64,000 bases of DNA from a virus: positions 1 to 64,000 of IMG/VR virus record IMGVR_UViG_3300031227_000018. One strand, written 5' to 3'. The notes beneath the pieces were generated by a model. It saw only the letters and a list, made by a program, of their open reading frames with translations, was not told where the DNA came from and did not search any database. Positions 1 to 7,062 of this stretch are shown piece by piece (positions within the stretch are counted from its first letter, which is position 1; every line of letters begins with the position of its first letter). The position numbers were made by a program, and so were the translations under genes.

Positions 1-140
1 TATCAAGGGTTGCATTTGTTATATGGCAATGCCATGATAAAGGTGATTTTTTTGCCAAACAATGGAATAAATGGTTTATGACTAAAGAAGTTCCAGATCA
101 ACATATCATTTTGATTCAACCACGTGAGATTGAGGTATAG
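1..140 (+). CDS. 3' end of an unidentified protein (partial)
   Basis: An open frame enters from the left edge (in phase from base 3) and stops with TAG at 138-140, giving about 45 C-terminal residues ending PREIEV. The piece is rich in Trp, Phe and His, with a hydrophobic start (VAFVIWQ) followed by a polar helix. I do not recognise the family from this fragment. It is followed after 14 bases by the next gene on the same strand, so it is probably part of the same operon. Confidence 0.6.
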   Translation, partial: SRVAFVIWQCHDKGDFFAKQWNKWFMTKEVPDQHIILIQPREIEV

Positions 141-154
141 AGCGGGAGGTTTGG

Positions 155-346
155 GTGGGAATTATCAGGAGTTATGCAGCTTATCTTATTAAATATAGAT
201 GCAAGAAAAGAGATAAAAATGTTTTTTTGAAATCTGTCAATAAATTAGTGGATAGAAAAGTGCGGAAGGAAAGAAGAAGGGGTTTTTGGGTAGGTTTTGG
301 AAGTATACTGGGGAGTTTGTTTTATCAAAAAAGGCGGTATAAATGA
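155..346 (+). CDS. small basic hypothetical protein
   Basis: A 63-residue protein starting at GTG, chosen because a strong SD (GGGAGGT, 144-150) sits just upstream. It is very rich in Lys and Arg, with a Gly/Phe/Trp segment at residues 43-55 (GFWVGFGSILG) that might touch a membrane but is too short to call a TM helix. The stop overlaps the next start as ATGA. No family is recognised. Confidence 0.6.
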   Translation: MGIIRSYAAYLIKYRCKKRDKNVFLKSVNKLVDRKVRKERRRGFWVGFGSILGSLFYQKRRYK

Positions 347-555
347 AGATAACTGGGATTAAAGCTGAATTGATTAAAGCGAAGGAGTTAAAGGTTGGTG
401 AATTATTCTCAAATGTGGGTCAAAAATATTGGGATAAGGCTATAGAAGCTGAAGATGGTTGTGTGGGTGAAAGAATATACATACGCACTCAGGCAAAAAC
501 TCCAAAAGATCAGGGAGAGGTAGATGTTTTTAGGATTATTGTGGAGGAAAAATGA
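343..555 (+). CDS. conserved small phage protein, function unknown
   Basis: A 70-residue protein overlapping the preceding gene by four bases (ATGA) and the following manC-like gene in the same way, so the three are likely translated together. The pattern KVGELFS followed by YWD, then GERIYIRT and a C-terminal beta strand, looks like a small single-domain protein I have seen as a conserved hypothetical in phages. The function is unknown, and that family impression comes from memory rather than a search. Confidence 0.65.
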   Translation: MKITGIKAELIKAKELKVGELFSNVGQKYWDKAIEAEDGCVGERIYIRTQAKTPKDQGEVDVFRIIVEEK

Positions 556-1487
556 CATCTTCTAATGAAAACGATATTTTTATATATATTATGGCGGGTG
601 GGAGTGGAACGCGATTTGCACCACTTTCTACACCTGAGAAACCGAAGCAGTTTCTTAAAATAATAAATGACAAAAGTTTGTTGAGACAAACGTATGAGAG
701 GGTAAAGGGCATAACAAGTAATGTTTATATTGGTGTAAATGTCAGTCACATCAATCATATTTATAAAGAATTGCCTGGTTTTGATGTAAATAAAGTGTTG
801 ATGGAGACTGAGATGAAAAATACTGGTCCTGCCATCGCGCACGCAGCTCAATTTTTCTTTAAAATAAATCCAAAAGCAGTGATGGTGTGTGTTCCGGCTG
901 ATCATTACATTCATGATGAGAAAAAGTTTGTGCAGGTTGTCGAAGAAGCATGCAGTGTTGCTCGATATTACCGGATGGTGGTTACGTTGGGGATGAAACC
1001 GACGTATCCGTCTACGGAATACGGTTATATAAAGAAGGGTGCATTAATCATTAATAAGAGGGGTAATCAGGTATATAAGGTGAAGAGGTTTGTAGAAAAG
1101 CCAAATCTTGAGAAAGCCACTGACTATTTGAAGGAAGGTAGTTATTATTGGAATGGTGGAATTTTTGTTTGGGGTGTATGCGCAGCTTTGTGGTTTTATA
1201 AAAAATGTTCCCCTGACATTTATAGAGCTTTGTCGATTTTAGGTGATGGAACGGATAAGAGTCGAATCATTAACTACTATAAAAGCGTCCCTAGGATATC
1301 TGTAGATTATGCTATTATGGAAAAAAGCGATAACGATATTGGAATGATACCTGCTGATATTGGTTGGAATGATGTGGGGACTTGGGAATCATTGGATCGT
1401 TTTATTAAAAAAAATAAATCAATAATTATGTCAGGTGATTTTATAGATTATTTGAATGGGTGGAAAAAGAAAGGGAGGGAAATATGA
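552..1487 (+). CDS. manC: mannose-1-phosphate guanylyltransferase (ManC-like, nucleotidyltransferase domain only)
   Basis: A 311-residue protein expected to make GDP-mannose from mannose-1-phosphate and GTP. Seen in order: nucleotide-binding loop GGSGTRFAPLS (16-26) with KPKQF (30-34), NTGPA (90-94), PADHYI (115-120), YGYI (157-160), FVEKP (180-184), WNGGIF (200-205), DYAIMEK (252-258) and GWNDVGTW (271-278). All are hallmarks of the ManC/RfbM family. The length matches the transferase domain alone, without the C-terminal phosphomannose isomerase domain of bifunctional ManC enzymes. It overlaps its neighbours by four bases on both sides. GDP-mannose would feed the glycosyltransferases encoded at 22.7-34.3 kb; that link is inference. 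Confidence 0.9.
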   Translation: MTSSNENDIFIYIMAGGSGTRFAPLSTPEKPKQFLKIINDKSLLRQTYERVKGITSNVYIGVNVSHINHIYKELPGFDVNKVLMETEMKNTGPAIAHAAQFFFKINPKAVMVCVPADHYIHDEKKFVQVVEEACSVARYYRMVVTLGMKPTYPSTEYGYIKKGALIINKRGNQVYKVKRFVEKPNLEKATDYLKEGSYYWNGGIFVWGVCAALWFYKKCSPDIYRALSILGDGTDKSRIINYYKSVPRISVDYAIMEKSDNDIGMIPADIGWNDVGTWESLDRFIKKNKSIIMSGDFIDYLNGWKKKGREI

Positions 1488-1810
1488 GGGTAATTGTTGG
1501 AAATAGGGGTGTGGGTAAAACTACGAAGTTGATGGAAATGGTTATGAAAGATTCTAATGCGATTTTAGTGGTTTTTTGTCAGGTAGAGAAAGATCGTATT
1601 CTGAAAGAGTTTCTTGCATCGGATCATTCTATTCCTGTCATTGTGTGGGATAATGACACTAATTTCAGAAGGGAATGTGCTTTACATGCACATAAGAATT
1701 TTTATATCGATAATATTGAGGTTTGTTTGAGACGTACAATAGGAAATGTGGAGGCAATATCCTTGACTGGTGTAATAGATATAACATCAACGATAGAAGG
1801 GCAACAATGA
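1484..1810 (+). CDS. small P-loop NTPase-like protein
   Basis: A protein of about 108 residues. ATG at 1484 is preferred over the in-frame ATG at 1460 because SD AAGGGAGG lies at 1471-1478 and the start forms ATGA with the manC-like stop. A Walker A loop, GNRGVGKT, sits at residues 6-13 right after the first beta strand. A hydrophobic strand (AILVVFCQV) follows at about residues 28-36. No convincing Walker B or catalytic motif follows, so it may be a reduced P-loop protein or a nucleic-acid-related ATPase. The family is not identified. Confidence 0.7.
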   Translation: MRVIVGNRGVGKTTKLMEMVMKDSNAILVVFCQVEKDRILKEFLASDHSIPVIVWDNDTNFRRECALHAHKNFYIDNIEVCLRRTIGNVEAISLTGVIDITSTIEGQQ

Positions 1811-2238
1811 TATGTGATGTTTGTTGTAATAGTAAATGTGTTCATGTGGGACCTAGCTGGATGAATATAGTTTGTAAAAATTATAAGGAGTCTACAATGA
1901 ATAATAAAGTTATATATAAACACAGTGAGGGTCAATATGTTATATGGGGTAAAGAAGAATATTTTGAACCTTCCCATTTGGTCAGGAAGCATTGGGCGGT
2001 TCCTTATGCAGATGAGAAGTTTTGTCGTCATATAGTGGGTGAATACAATAATCTTTGGAATGCTTTTCGTGAAAGTGAGGAGATGTCTAATGTTGCGGTG
2101 GGTAAATCTATAAGATCTATTGAGGCATTGAGTGATATAAAGAAAAGTTTGCGCAAATTGATGAAAGAAAGGGTTTTTTTGAGAAAGAAAGACTTAAAGC
2201 ATATCTTAGATGTTTGTGATGGGTATGTTCAAGTTTGA
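1807..2238 (+). CDS. hypothetical protein with Cys-rich N-terminus; two possible starts
   Basis: From ATG 1807 (ATGA overlap with the previous gene) the product has 143 residues and begins with a cysteine cluster (CDVCC, then CVH, then VCKN) that could bind zinc. A second in-frame ATG at 1897 has the stronger SD (AAGGAG, 1885-1890) and would remove the whole Cys-rich segment, leaving 113 residues. Both may be used. The rest is predicted to be alpha-helical and basic near the end (SLRKLMKERVFLRKKDLK). I do not recognise a family. Confidence 0.65.
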   Translation: MICDVCCNSKCVHVGPSWMNIVCKNYKESTMNNKVIYKHSEGQYVIWGKEEYFEPSHLVRKHWAVPYADEKFCRHIVGEYNNLWNAFRESEEMSNVAVGKSIRSIEALSDIKKSLRKLMKERVFLRKKDLKHILDVCDGYVQV

Positions 2239-2255
2239 GGAATCAGGAGGAATAA

Positions 2256-2453
2256 ATGGACCACATATTTAAGGTATTTCCATATATGTGTATGCAGATA
2301 CCTGAGAGGCAAATTGAATCTCAGAAACCTCGGAAGGTTAAGCATAAGATTCTACCAGAGACTTGCGATCGATACTGCAGAGATAGAAGAAGAAGGATCG
2401 AACAGCAGGAACGAATGTGGAGACAACACTGGTGGATGAAACCTCAACGATAA
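2256..2453 (+). CDS. small basic hypothetical protein
   Basis: A 65-residue protein with SD CAGGAGGA immediately upstream of ATG 2256. It is strongly basic, with an Arg-rich stretch (CRDRRRRIEQQERMWRQHWW) near the C-terminus, four Cys and four Trp. The composition suggests nucleic-acid or membrane-surface binding, but nothing specific can be shown. The stop directly precedes the next gene. Confidence 0.55.
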   Translation: MDHIFKVFPYMCMQIPERQIESQKPRKVKHKILPETCDRYCRDRRRRIEQQERMWRQHWWMKPQR

Positions 2454-2465
2454 AGGATGAAACCA

Positions 2466-2747
2466 ATGACAATAATTGAGGAGTTTGATACCATAAAAAG
2501 TTTAACTAATTATTCCGATGATGAGATTGACAAAACTGTTCTAATTGTAAGTAAGACATTTTTAAAATTCTTCCTTCTCACCAAACTCAAAGAAGAAAAG
2601 ATGAAGCTGTTGGATAGGTTAGTGTTGGAAAAGCAGTCGGTAGAAGGAGATGAACACGATATGACAGCAGTTCATCATGTTAGTGGGTTCAATGCTGCGG
2701 TGGAAAGACTTGAATTAATAAAAGAAGAGATAAGGAAGGAACTTTAA
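2466..2747 (+). CDS. hypothetical helical protein
   Basis: A protein of about 93 residues. ATG 2466 is preferred over in-frame ATG 2457 because SD AAAGGA (2452-2457) is correctly placed only for the second. It is mostly charged amphipathic helix, with a Lys/Glu/Leu-rich middle (LKEEKMKLLDRLVLEKQ) and a C-terminal helix ending EEIRKEL. A small helical bundle or coiled coil is likely. The function is unknown. It lies in a run of small early-type genes. Confidence 0.6.
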   Translation: MTIIEEFDTIKSLTNYSDDEIDKTVLIVSKTFLKFFLLTKLKEEKMKLLDRLVLEKQSVEGDEHDMTAVHHVSGFNAAVERLELIKEEIRKEL

Positions 2748-2764
2748 CAATTGGGGAGGATGAT

Positions 2765-2995
2765 ATGCCGATGGATTTTTTAGATATGAAAAGTTTACAA
2801 AATGCTGCAAAAGTTCACGGGTTTAGAAAGGTTGGGGGGAAAGAAACAGAACAAGAATATAGAATTGCTCTGGCGGACCACGTTGCTTCTATAGATTTCA
2901 TTGAATCTGAGGAAATAAGGAATGGGATTGGCTGGGATAAGTGGTCTGAAAAACAGAAATCAGATATGCTCAAAAGAAAAATGCTTGATCTTTAA
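2765..2995 (+). CDS. small hypothetical protein
   Basis: A 76-residue acidic protein with SD GGGGAGGA before ATG 2765. It begins MPMDFLDMKSLQNAAKVHGFR and has a central ALADHVASIDF helix followed by a WDKWSEKQK segment. The stop (2993-2995) abuts a structured non-coding stretch (2996-3156). No family is recognised. Confidence 0.6.
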   Translation: MPMDFLDMKSLQNAAKVHGFRKVGGKETEQEYRIALADHVASIDFIESEEIRNGIGWDKWSEKQKSDMLKRKMLDL

Positions 2996-3156
2996 CAGCG
3001 TGAGCGTGCATACGTGGTGGGAACGCGTCTGTTGAGCCGCAAGCTCGACATTATATGAGAATTTGTCGACCTCGTATAGTATGGCATGGACATTTCACAG
3101 ATTGCGCAGTCTGTGGTAAATGCAAGCAAGTTCGAATCTTGTCACGTCTTATGCTG
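2996..3156 (+). ncRNA. candidate structured RNA with tRNA-like T-arm
   Basis: A gap of 186 bases without a gene that folds well by eye. An outer helix pairs 2996-3001 with 3151-3156. An acceptor-like helix pairs 3004-3008 with 3143-3147. A short D-arm-like hairpin lies at 3013-3025 (GG in the loop). An 8-bp hairpin, 3030-3037 with 3043-3050, has loop CGCAA; read as 5 bp it leaves the seven-base loop CCGCAAG. A 6-bp hairpin pairs 3096-3101 with 3110-3115. A T-arm (3126-3142) has loop TTCGAAT on a 5-bp stem. The order resembles a tRNA (possible GCA anticodon, T as discriminator base) carrying an insertion of about 75 bases. It could also be a decayed tRNA or another structured RNA. Confidence 0.4.
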
Positions 3157-3181
3157 TTAATTTATAAGGGGGAGGTGGAAG

Positions 3182-3457
3182 ATGACTGATTTTTTAAACG
3201 ATGAAGAATGTGTAACGCATTATATCTGCGATTGTTTAAATAAAAGGATGATTAAACTGGAGGCGGAGAATAGAAGGCTAAAAGAAAAACTAAAACATGA
3301 GCAAGAAGCTAATCACCAAGCATGGGATCGCATAAGAGAACTTGAGTTGGAGAATGCTGAACTTTTGAAGAATAAAGAGGAAGTAAATAAAATGATAGGA
3401 AATTGGTTCTGCACGAGGGCTAAAGCAAGCGTTACAAAAAATGAGGATATAAAATGA
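3182..3457 (+). CDS. coiled-coil hypothetical protein
   Basis: A 91-residue protein with a strong SD (GGGGGAGG) upstream of ATG 3182. Residues from about 22 to 75 form a clear coiled coil with heptad Leu spacing (IKLEAENRRLKEKLK, then IRELELENAELLK). Short Cys-containing ends flank it. Such small coiled-coil proteins are common in phage early regions. A role in oligomerisation or partner binding is plausible but not shown. Confidence 0.65.
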   Translation: MTDFLNDEECVTHYICDCLNKRMIKLEAENRRLKEKLKHEQEANHQAWDRIRELELENAELLKNKEEVNKMIGNWFCTRAKASVTKNEDIK

Positions 3458-3469
3458 AAGGAGAAAATC

Positions 3470-3556
3470 GTGAGTATATATAATGATGACAATTGTTTTG
3501 ATGCAGTAAGCTGATTATGGCCAGAGAACTGTGTTTGGAAATTAAACGAAACGTAG
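3470..3556 (+). other. possible micro-ORF with in-frame TGA
   Basis: GTG 3470 follows a good SD (AAAGGAG). Fourteen codons are read before TGA at 3512-3514. The same frame then stays open for 13 codons (LWPENCVWKLNET) to TAG at 3554-3556. An overlapping alternative without a clear SD starts at ATG 3517 and ends at TAA 3562-3564. It may simply be a 14-residue peptide or non-coding spacer. It is noted because another gene nearby (4697) also carries a single in-frame TGA. Confidence 0.2.
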
Positions 3557-3578
3557 GGCGTTAATGAAGGAGGGCGGG

Positions 3579-3917
3579 ATGAAGAAGATTTTGATGTTAG
3601 TAGCTTTAGTGGTGGCGTTGTGTCCGATGATCGTGCAAGCGGGGAATCTTACTTATTCGGATATACAGTATTTTTATCCACTAGTAAAAGTTTCAGATTA
3701 CAATGGGAAGATTTTGGCTCAACGTATCGGTGAGCCAAATGTGGCATTGGTGAGTAACTGTTTTATGAAATGTATCACCAGTGGCGGTACGCCCAGAATG
3801 TGCGAAATGATTATTGAGAAACAGGGGGTAAGGGAGAACAATGCTCTTTGTGCTGATCTCACTGACGACAATGTTGCTACATATCTTGAGTTGCGGAGAG
3901 AGGTGCTTGGCTATTAA
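3579..3917 (+). CDS. secreted small protein with signal peptide and cysteines
   Basis: A protein of about 112 residues. ATG 3579 is chosen because SD GGAGGGCGGG lies just upstream; the in-frame ATG at 3564 lies before this SD. The N-terminus is a classical signal peptide: MKK, a hydrophobic core (ILMLVALVVALCPMIV) and an AQA|GN cleavage site at about residue 21. The mature part holds four Cys that could form two disulfides, which fits the periplasm of a Gram-negative host. The function is unknown. A phage-encoded exported protein could alter the envelope or block superinfection, but that is speculation. Confidence 0.7.
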   Translation: MKKILMLVALVVALCPMIVQAGNLTYSDIQYFYPLVKVSDYNGKILAQRIGEPNVALVSNCFMKCITSGGTPRMCEMIIEKQGVRENNALCADLTDDNVATYLELRREVLGY

Positions 3918-4001
3918 AGGAGAGTAATAGGGATGGATGATATTTTTGATAAGTTTTTTAAATGAAGAACATTATTTTTATAAGAAAGAGGGGGGGGGTA
4001 C

Positions 4002-4262
4002 ATGGAATTGGTAAAAGATATGCACAGTCTTGTTCCTGTTTTGGCGAGAGAATCGTTAAAAAGGTATGTTAATGATAGGGTTCCAACAGGGGGATTTCTC
4101 AGGGCAGTTCTTGAGCATGACTTATTTGAAGCAGTTGGTCGTGCTGATGCGAATAATATGAAGATTATTCCTGAGATAGTGAGGTACATCTACAATGAGT
4201 TGCCTTCTGTATGTCATGGGGATAAATATATTGTTAATGAATGGTTAAAAGGAGGGGGATAA
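4002..4262 (+). CDS. small hypothetical protein
   Basis: An 86-residue protein with a very G-rich SD (nine G in a row) ending two bases before the ATACATG context of start 4002. It is predicted to be mostly helical: LVPVLARESLKRYVNDR, then LRAVLEHDLFEAVGRAD, then EIVRYIYNELP. No family is recognised. Its last codons contain the SD (GGAGGGGG) of the following TTG-initiated gene. Confidence 0.6.
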   Translation: MELVKDMHSLVPVLARESLKRYVNDRVPTGGFLRAVLEHDLFEAVGRADANNMKIIPEIVRYIYNELPSVCHGDKYIVNEWLKGGG

Positions 4263-4264
4263 AA

Positions 4265-4483
4265 TTGAAACCAGCAGAAAAGAAGCCAGAAATCGTTTAT
4301 AGAATTATAGATAAACAAACAGGAGAATCGGTTGGTTCTTATAGTCGCGCTTATTGTGATGAATATGATTTCAATAGTGTTGCAGAAGCAAGAGAAGCTA
4401 ATTGCCATGGTAGGTTTGAAGATAGAGAAAAATATAAAATTGCTAAGTATAAAGTTACTTACGAGTTGGTGGAGGATAACTGA
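4265..4483 (+). CDS. small hypothetical protein (TTG start)
   Basis: A protein of about 72 residues. TTG 4265 is chosen because SD GGAGGGGG (4251-4258) is placed correctly for it, whereas the upstream ATG 4241 lies inside the previous gene without an SD. The product has a beta-rich N-terminal part (EIVYRIIDKQTGESVGSYS) and an AREANCHGRF segment followed by a final strand. It looks like a small single-domain phage protein of unknown function. Confidence 0.6.
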   Translation: MKPAEKKPEIVYRIIDKQTGESVGSYSRAYCDEYDFNSVAEAREANCHGRFEDREKYKIAKYKVTYELVEDN

Positions 4484-4494
4484 GGGAGGGAGAG

Positions 4495-4719
4495 ATGATG
4501 GAAATCGTTAATATTATATTTTTATTTTTAGTATTACTTTGTTTTTTAGGGGTTGTAACATGCATTGTAACTGTATATAGAAAAGAAAAGGTTGATCGGA
4601 AGAAGAGTGTTGTTAAATGTAATACGTGTAAGATGGAGATTGATAAGGATGCAGATTATCGTAAAAAAGTAAAAGTTAAAGTATCGGAGGAAGGGAATGA
4701 AAATAAAAAAGGAACATAA
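4495..4719 (+). CDS. small single-span membrane protein with CxxC motif
   Basis: A 74-residue protein. Residues 3-27 form one strongly hydrophobic segment (VNIIFLFLVLLCFLGVVTCIV). A basic region (YRKEKVDRKK) follows, then a CNTCKM motif at about residues 42-47 that could bind metal, and a highly charged C-terminus. The basic residues after the helix suggest the C-terminus is cytoplasmic. SD GAGGGAGGG lies upstream. Its last 23 bases overlap the following interrupted gene. The function is unknown. Confidence 0.65.
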   Translation: MMEIVNIIFLFLVLLCFLGVVTCIVTVYRKEKVDRKKSVVKCNTCKMEIDKDADYRKKVKVKVSEEGNENKKGT

Positions 4720-4924
4720 AGCGTGGGAAATCTTCAAAACGCCAAGAAAAGATATAACAAATATGATTGCAAACGGGGAAATGACTACGTTAATTAGCTT
4801 TGAGACTAAAAAATGAGCGTTAGCTTGGAAAGAAAGTGAATTGAAAATAGGACAATTTAAAGAAGAAGATTTTTATCAACAACCAAAGCGGGTTAAGCTG
4901 CTTATCAGTTATGAAATAGAATAG
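4697..4924 (+). pseudogene. 75-codon gene interrupted by one in-frame TGA (pseudogene or recoded UGA)
   Basis: ATG 4697 has a strong SD (GGAGG, 4686-4690). Thirty-nine sense codons run to TGA 4814-4816. The same frame then continues open for 35 more codons to TAG 4922-4924, directly before the SD of the epimerase gene. Both halves look coding: the first begins MKIKKEHKAWEIFKTP, and the second has ALAWKESELKIG and ends in a beta strand (KLLISYEIE). A one-base indel does not restore a better frame, so the single TGA is the only defect. It is either a nonsense mutation (or assembly error) or a UGA read as an amino acid. No family is recognised. Confidence 0.5.
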
Positions 4925-4933
4925 GGGTGGAGC

Positions 4934-5863
4934 ATGAAAGTCATGGTCACTGGAGGAGCAGGTTTCATTGGGTCGCATATTGTCGATGCTTATATCAACG
5001 ACGGGTATCAGGTTATTGTTATTGATAATTTATCGACTGGTAAGCGTGAGAATCTTAATTCAAAGGCGAAGTTTTATGAATGTGATATTTGTTCTGATGA
5101 AGCAAAAGGAATCATTGAGAGAGAAAAGCCAGAAGTGATAAATCATCATGCTGCGCAGATTGATGTTCGAGAATCAACAGCCAATCCTTTGCATGATATA
5201 GATGTCAATGTTAAAGGGTTAGTCAGTCTTTTAGAGGTCGCAAAGGATTGTGGCTTAAAAAGGGTTATTTTAGCATCATCAGGCGGTGCAGTATATGGAG
5301 AGCAGAATTACTTTCCAGTTGATGAGAATCATTCCACAAGACCCCTTAACCCTTATGGAATAAACAAATTGATCTCGGAGAAATATCTTCATTATTATAA
5401 GACACAATATGATATCAATTATATAGTATTAAGATATGCGAATGTTTATGGTCCAAGACAAAATGCGGATGGTGAGGCTGGTGTCATTGCAACCTTTATT
5501 AATAAAATGTTGACAGGTGGGCAACCTATCATAAACGGTGACGGTAAGCAGACTCGTGACTATATTTATGTTGAAGATGTTGTTGAAGCGAATCGTGTGA
5601 TTTTTAATAAGAGGGGAAGCGGTATCTATAATGTTGGGACTGGAAAAGAAACTGATGTGAATGCAGTTTTTTGTGCTATTAAAGAACTCACCAATTCTAC
5701 ATGTCTTAAGAAGTGTGGCCCTCCTGAGTGGGGTGAGCAGCAGCGGAGTTCTATTTCTTCAGTACGAATCAGTCGGGATTTTGATTTTGTTACAAAGACA
5801 CCATTTATTGAGGGATTAAAATGTACGGTTCAGTGGTTTAAAAATAACAGTACAAGGAGATAG
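4934..5863 (+). CDS. NAD-dependent sugar epimerase (GalE-like, extended SDR)
   Basis: A 309-residue extended short-chain dehydrogenase. It has the NAD-binding loop TGGAGFIGS (6-14) and acidic D31 at the end of beta-2 (VIDNLSTG). A catalytic Ser lies near 115-116 (LASSGG), followed by YGINK (141-145) carrying catalytic Tyr and Lys. VYGPRQ (171-176) and RDYIYVEDVV (208-217) are also present. This is the full family pattern of UDP-glucose or UDP-GlcNAc 4-epimerases, though the exact sugar cannot be read from sequence. Length is typical. With the ManC-like gene it probably supplies activated sugars for the glycan cassette. Confidence 0.88.
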   Translation: MKVMVTGGAGFIGSHIVDAYINDGYQVIVIDNLSTGKRENLNSKAKFYECDICSDEAKGIIEREKPEVINHHAAQIDVRESTANPLHDIDVNVKGLVSLLEVAKDCGLKRVILASSGGAVYGEQNYFPVDENHSTRPLNPYGINKLISEKYLHYYKTQYDINYIVLRYANVYGPRQNADGEAGVIATFINKMLTGGQPIINGDGKQTRDYIYVEDVVEANRVIFNKRGSGIYNVGTGKETDVNAVFCAIKELTNSTCLKKCGPPEWGEQQRSSISSVRISRDFDFVTKTPFIEGLKCTVQWFKNNSTRR

Positions 5864-5866
5864 GTT

Positions 5867-6136
5867 ATGACAAAAGATATTGAATTTATTCGTAGAGCTC
5901 CACCTGATGAGAAAATTGCACCACCAGAGGTTCCTACGCCTCGTCCACCGGATGTTTATAAGAGTGACCTTGATGTTTGGTTGAGTTTTGTTTTCCATTC
6001 TCCTCCTTTTTATTCGGGGGGTGGTGAAAACGATGATTTATCGGTCTTAGAAACCACTGCCATAAATTCTGCTAAATATGCAGATTTTATGTTAAAAGAA
6101 TATAAAAAGAGAAAAAACAATGGGGAGGAATACTGA
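5867..6136 (+). CDS. proline-rich small hypothetical protein
   Basis: An 89-residue protein starting three bases after the epimerase stop, with the SD (AAGGAGA) inside the end of that gene. The N-terminal half is Pro-rich and probably extended (RAPPDEK, then PPEVPTPRPPD). It is followed by a hydrophobic FVFHSPPFYSGGG stretch and a charged helix ending KEYKKRKNNGEEY. The stop overlaps the next start as TGATG. The function is unknown. Confidence 0.6.
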   Translation: MTKDIEFIRRAPPDEKIAPPEVPTPRPPDVYKSDLDVWLSFVFHSPPFYSGGGENDDLSVLETTAINSAKYADFMLKEYKKRKNNGEEY

Positions 6137-6558
6137 TGAGAAATATAGGTGAAGTGATAAAGAAGGTTAAGGGTTGTATTCCTGTTAAACGTAATAAGGA
6201 TGTAATCGATGGTTTAGATGAGTTGCAACATGATTTTAGTTATAAAGCCCCAGAACAGATGACAGACTGTTGGTGTCGGCTTGAGCATTATTTAACACGT
6301 GTCTTAGGGCCGACGGATGTTAAGTGGAAAAGGGATATTCAAGATATCATGGCTGATAAAGAGAAGGTTTTAGTTACTAAAGTGCAATTGGAATGTTTTA
6401 ACGGTCCTTGTATTTATAAAGCCACAAGTGTTGAGGCTATTCTCGAGGAGGTAAAAGGTCTTTTGGGGGAAGATGATGAAGAAAGTGTTATCACTTTGAC
6501 GACTGAGTATATGGATAAAAAAAAGTTTGAAGGTTTAAAAGAATTTGAAGGATATTAA
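6136..6558 (+). CDS. hypothetical protein
   Basis: A 140-residue protein whose start overlaps the previous stop (TGATG) with SD GGGGAGGA upstream. The N-terminal part is basic and helical (IGEVIKKVKG). The middle contains a WCRLEHYLTRVLG helix and a Cys-containing strand pair (LECFNGPCIY). The C-terminus is acidic (LLGEDDEESV). No family or catalytic motif is recognised. Confidence 0.6.
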   Translation: MRNIGEVIKKVKGCIPVKRNKDVIDGLDELQHDFSYKAPEQMTDCWCRLEHYLTRVLGPTDVKWKRDIQDIMADKEKVLVTKVQLECFNGPCIYKATSVEAILEEVKGLLGEDDEESVITLTTEYMDKKKFEGLKEFEGY

Positions 6559-6570
6559 AAGGAGGAATGC

Positions 6571-7062
6571 ATGGAAATCGGTGATGTGCGGGTAATTTCT
6601 TATGTTTGTGATAAGTTGAGGAATACGTTGCAAAAGACATTTGCTAGGATTTCGAGGAGGTATGTTTTTAAAAATATGGCAAGTGTAATTTGCAGCACAT
6701 TACAGCAGTTCCAGGATCAAGGAATACTGGAAAGTTTTGATATGAATAAAACCTCTATTAAAATGGTGTGGAATACGTGGAGTTTATGGGAAAAGATGTA
6801 TTGGTATTATAAAATGAAATTTGGATTTGGTAAGAAAGAATATGAGGTGTACTCGGGATTAGAAAGTTTCTTATTAGATCAATTGTTTGATGAAAATAAC
6901 AGCAAAGATGTGTGTAAGATTATGGAAGGTGTACTGTTGAATTATTGTGATACAAATAAGAAATGGTGGTACGAACTTTACCCGAAAAAGATAGTGTTTG
7001 TTGATATCATGATTTCCCTATCCCAGGGAGTCGATTGTGTAGTGATGAATGTTGAGATATAG
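6571..7062 (+). CDS. hypothetical protein
   Basis: A 163-residue protein with SD AAAGGAGG upstream of ATG 6571. It is predicted to be almost all alpha-helical, rich in Trp, Tyr and Lys (for example WNTWSLWEKMYWYYKMKFG in the middle). It has no signal peptide and no clear TM segment. I do not recognise it. It sits among small early-type genes of unknown function. Confidence 0.6.
   Translation: MEIGDVRVISYVCDKLRNTLQKTFARISRRYVFKNMASVICSTLQQFQDQGILESFDMNKTSIKMVWNTWSLWEKMYWYYKMKFGFGKKEYEVYSGLESFLLDQLFDENNSKDVCKIMEGVLLNYCDTNKKWWYELYPKKIVFVDIMISLSQGVDCVVMNVEI

Noticed and set aside
3068-3150. A separate, complete second tRNA at the 3' end of the structured region
   Set aside because: The bases at the expected 5' acceptor position (around 3068-3074) do not pair with CACGTCT at 3143-3149, and the loop at 3102-3109 has eight bases.
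3933-3965. Ten-codon ORF (MDDIFDKFFK) with an SD before it
   Set aside because: Too short to support as a gene; it could be a leader peptide, but nothing in the sequence shows that.
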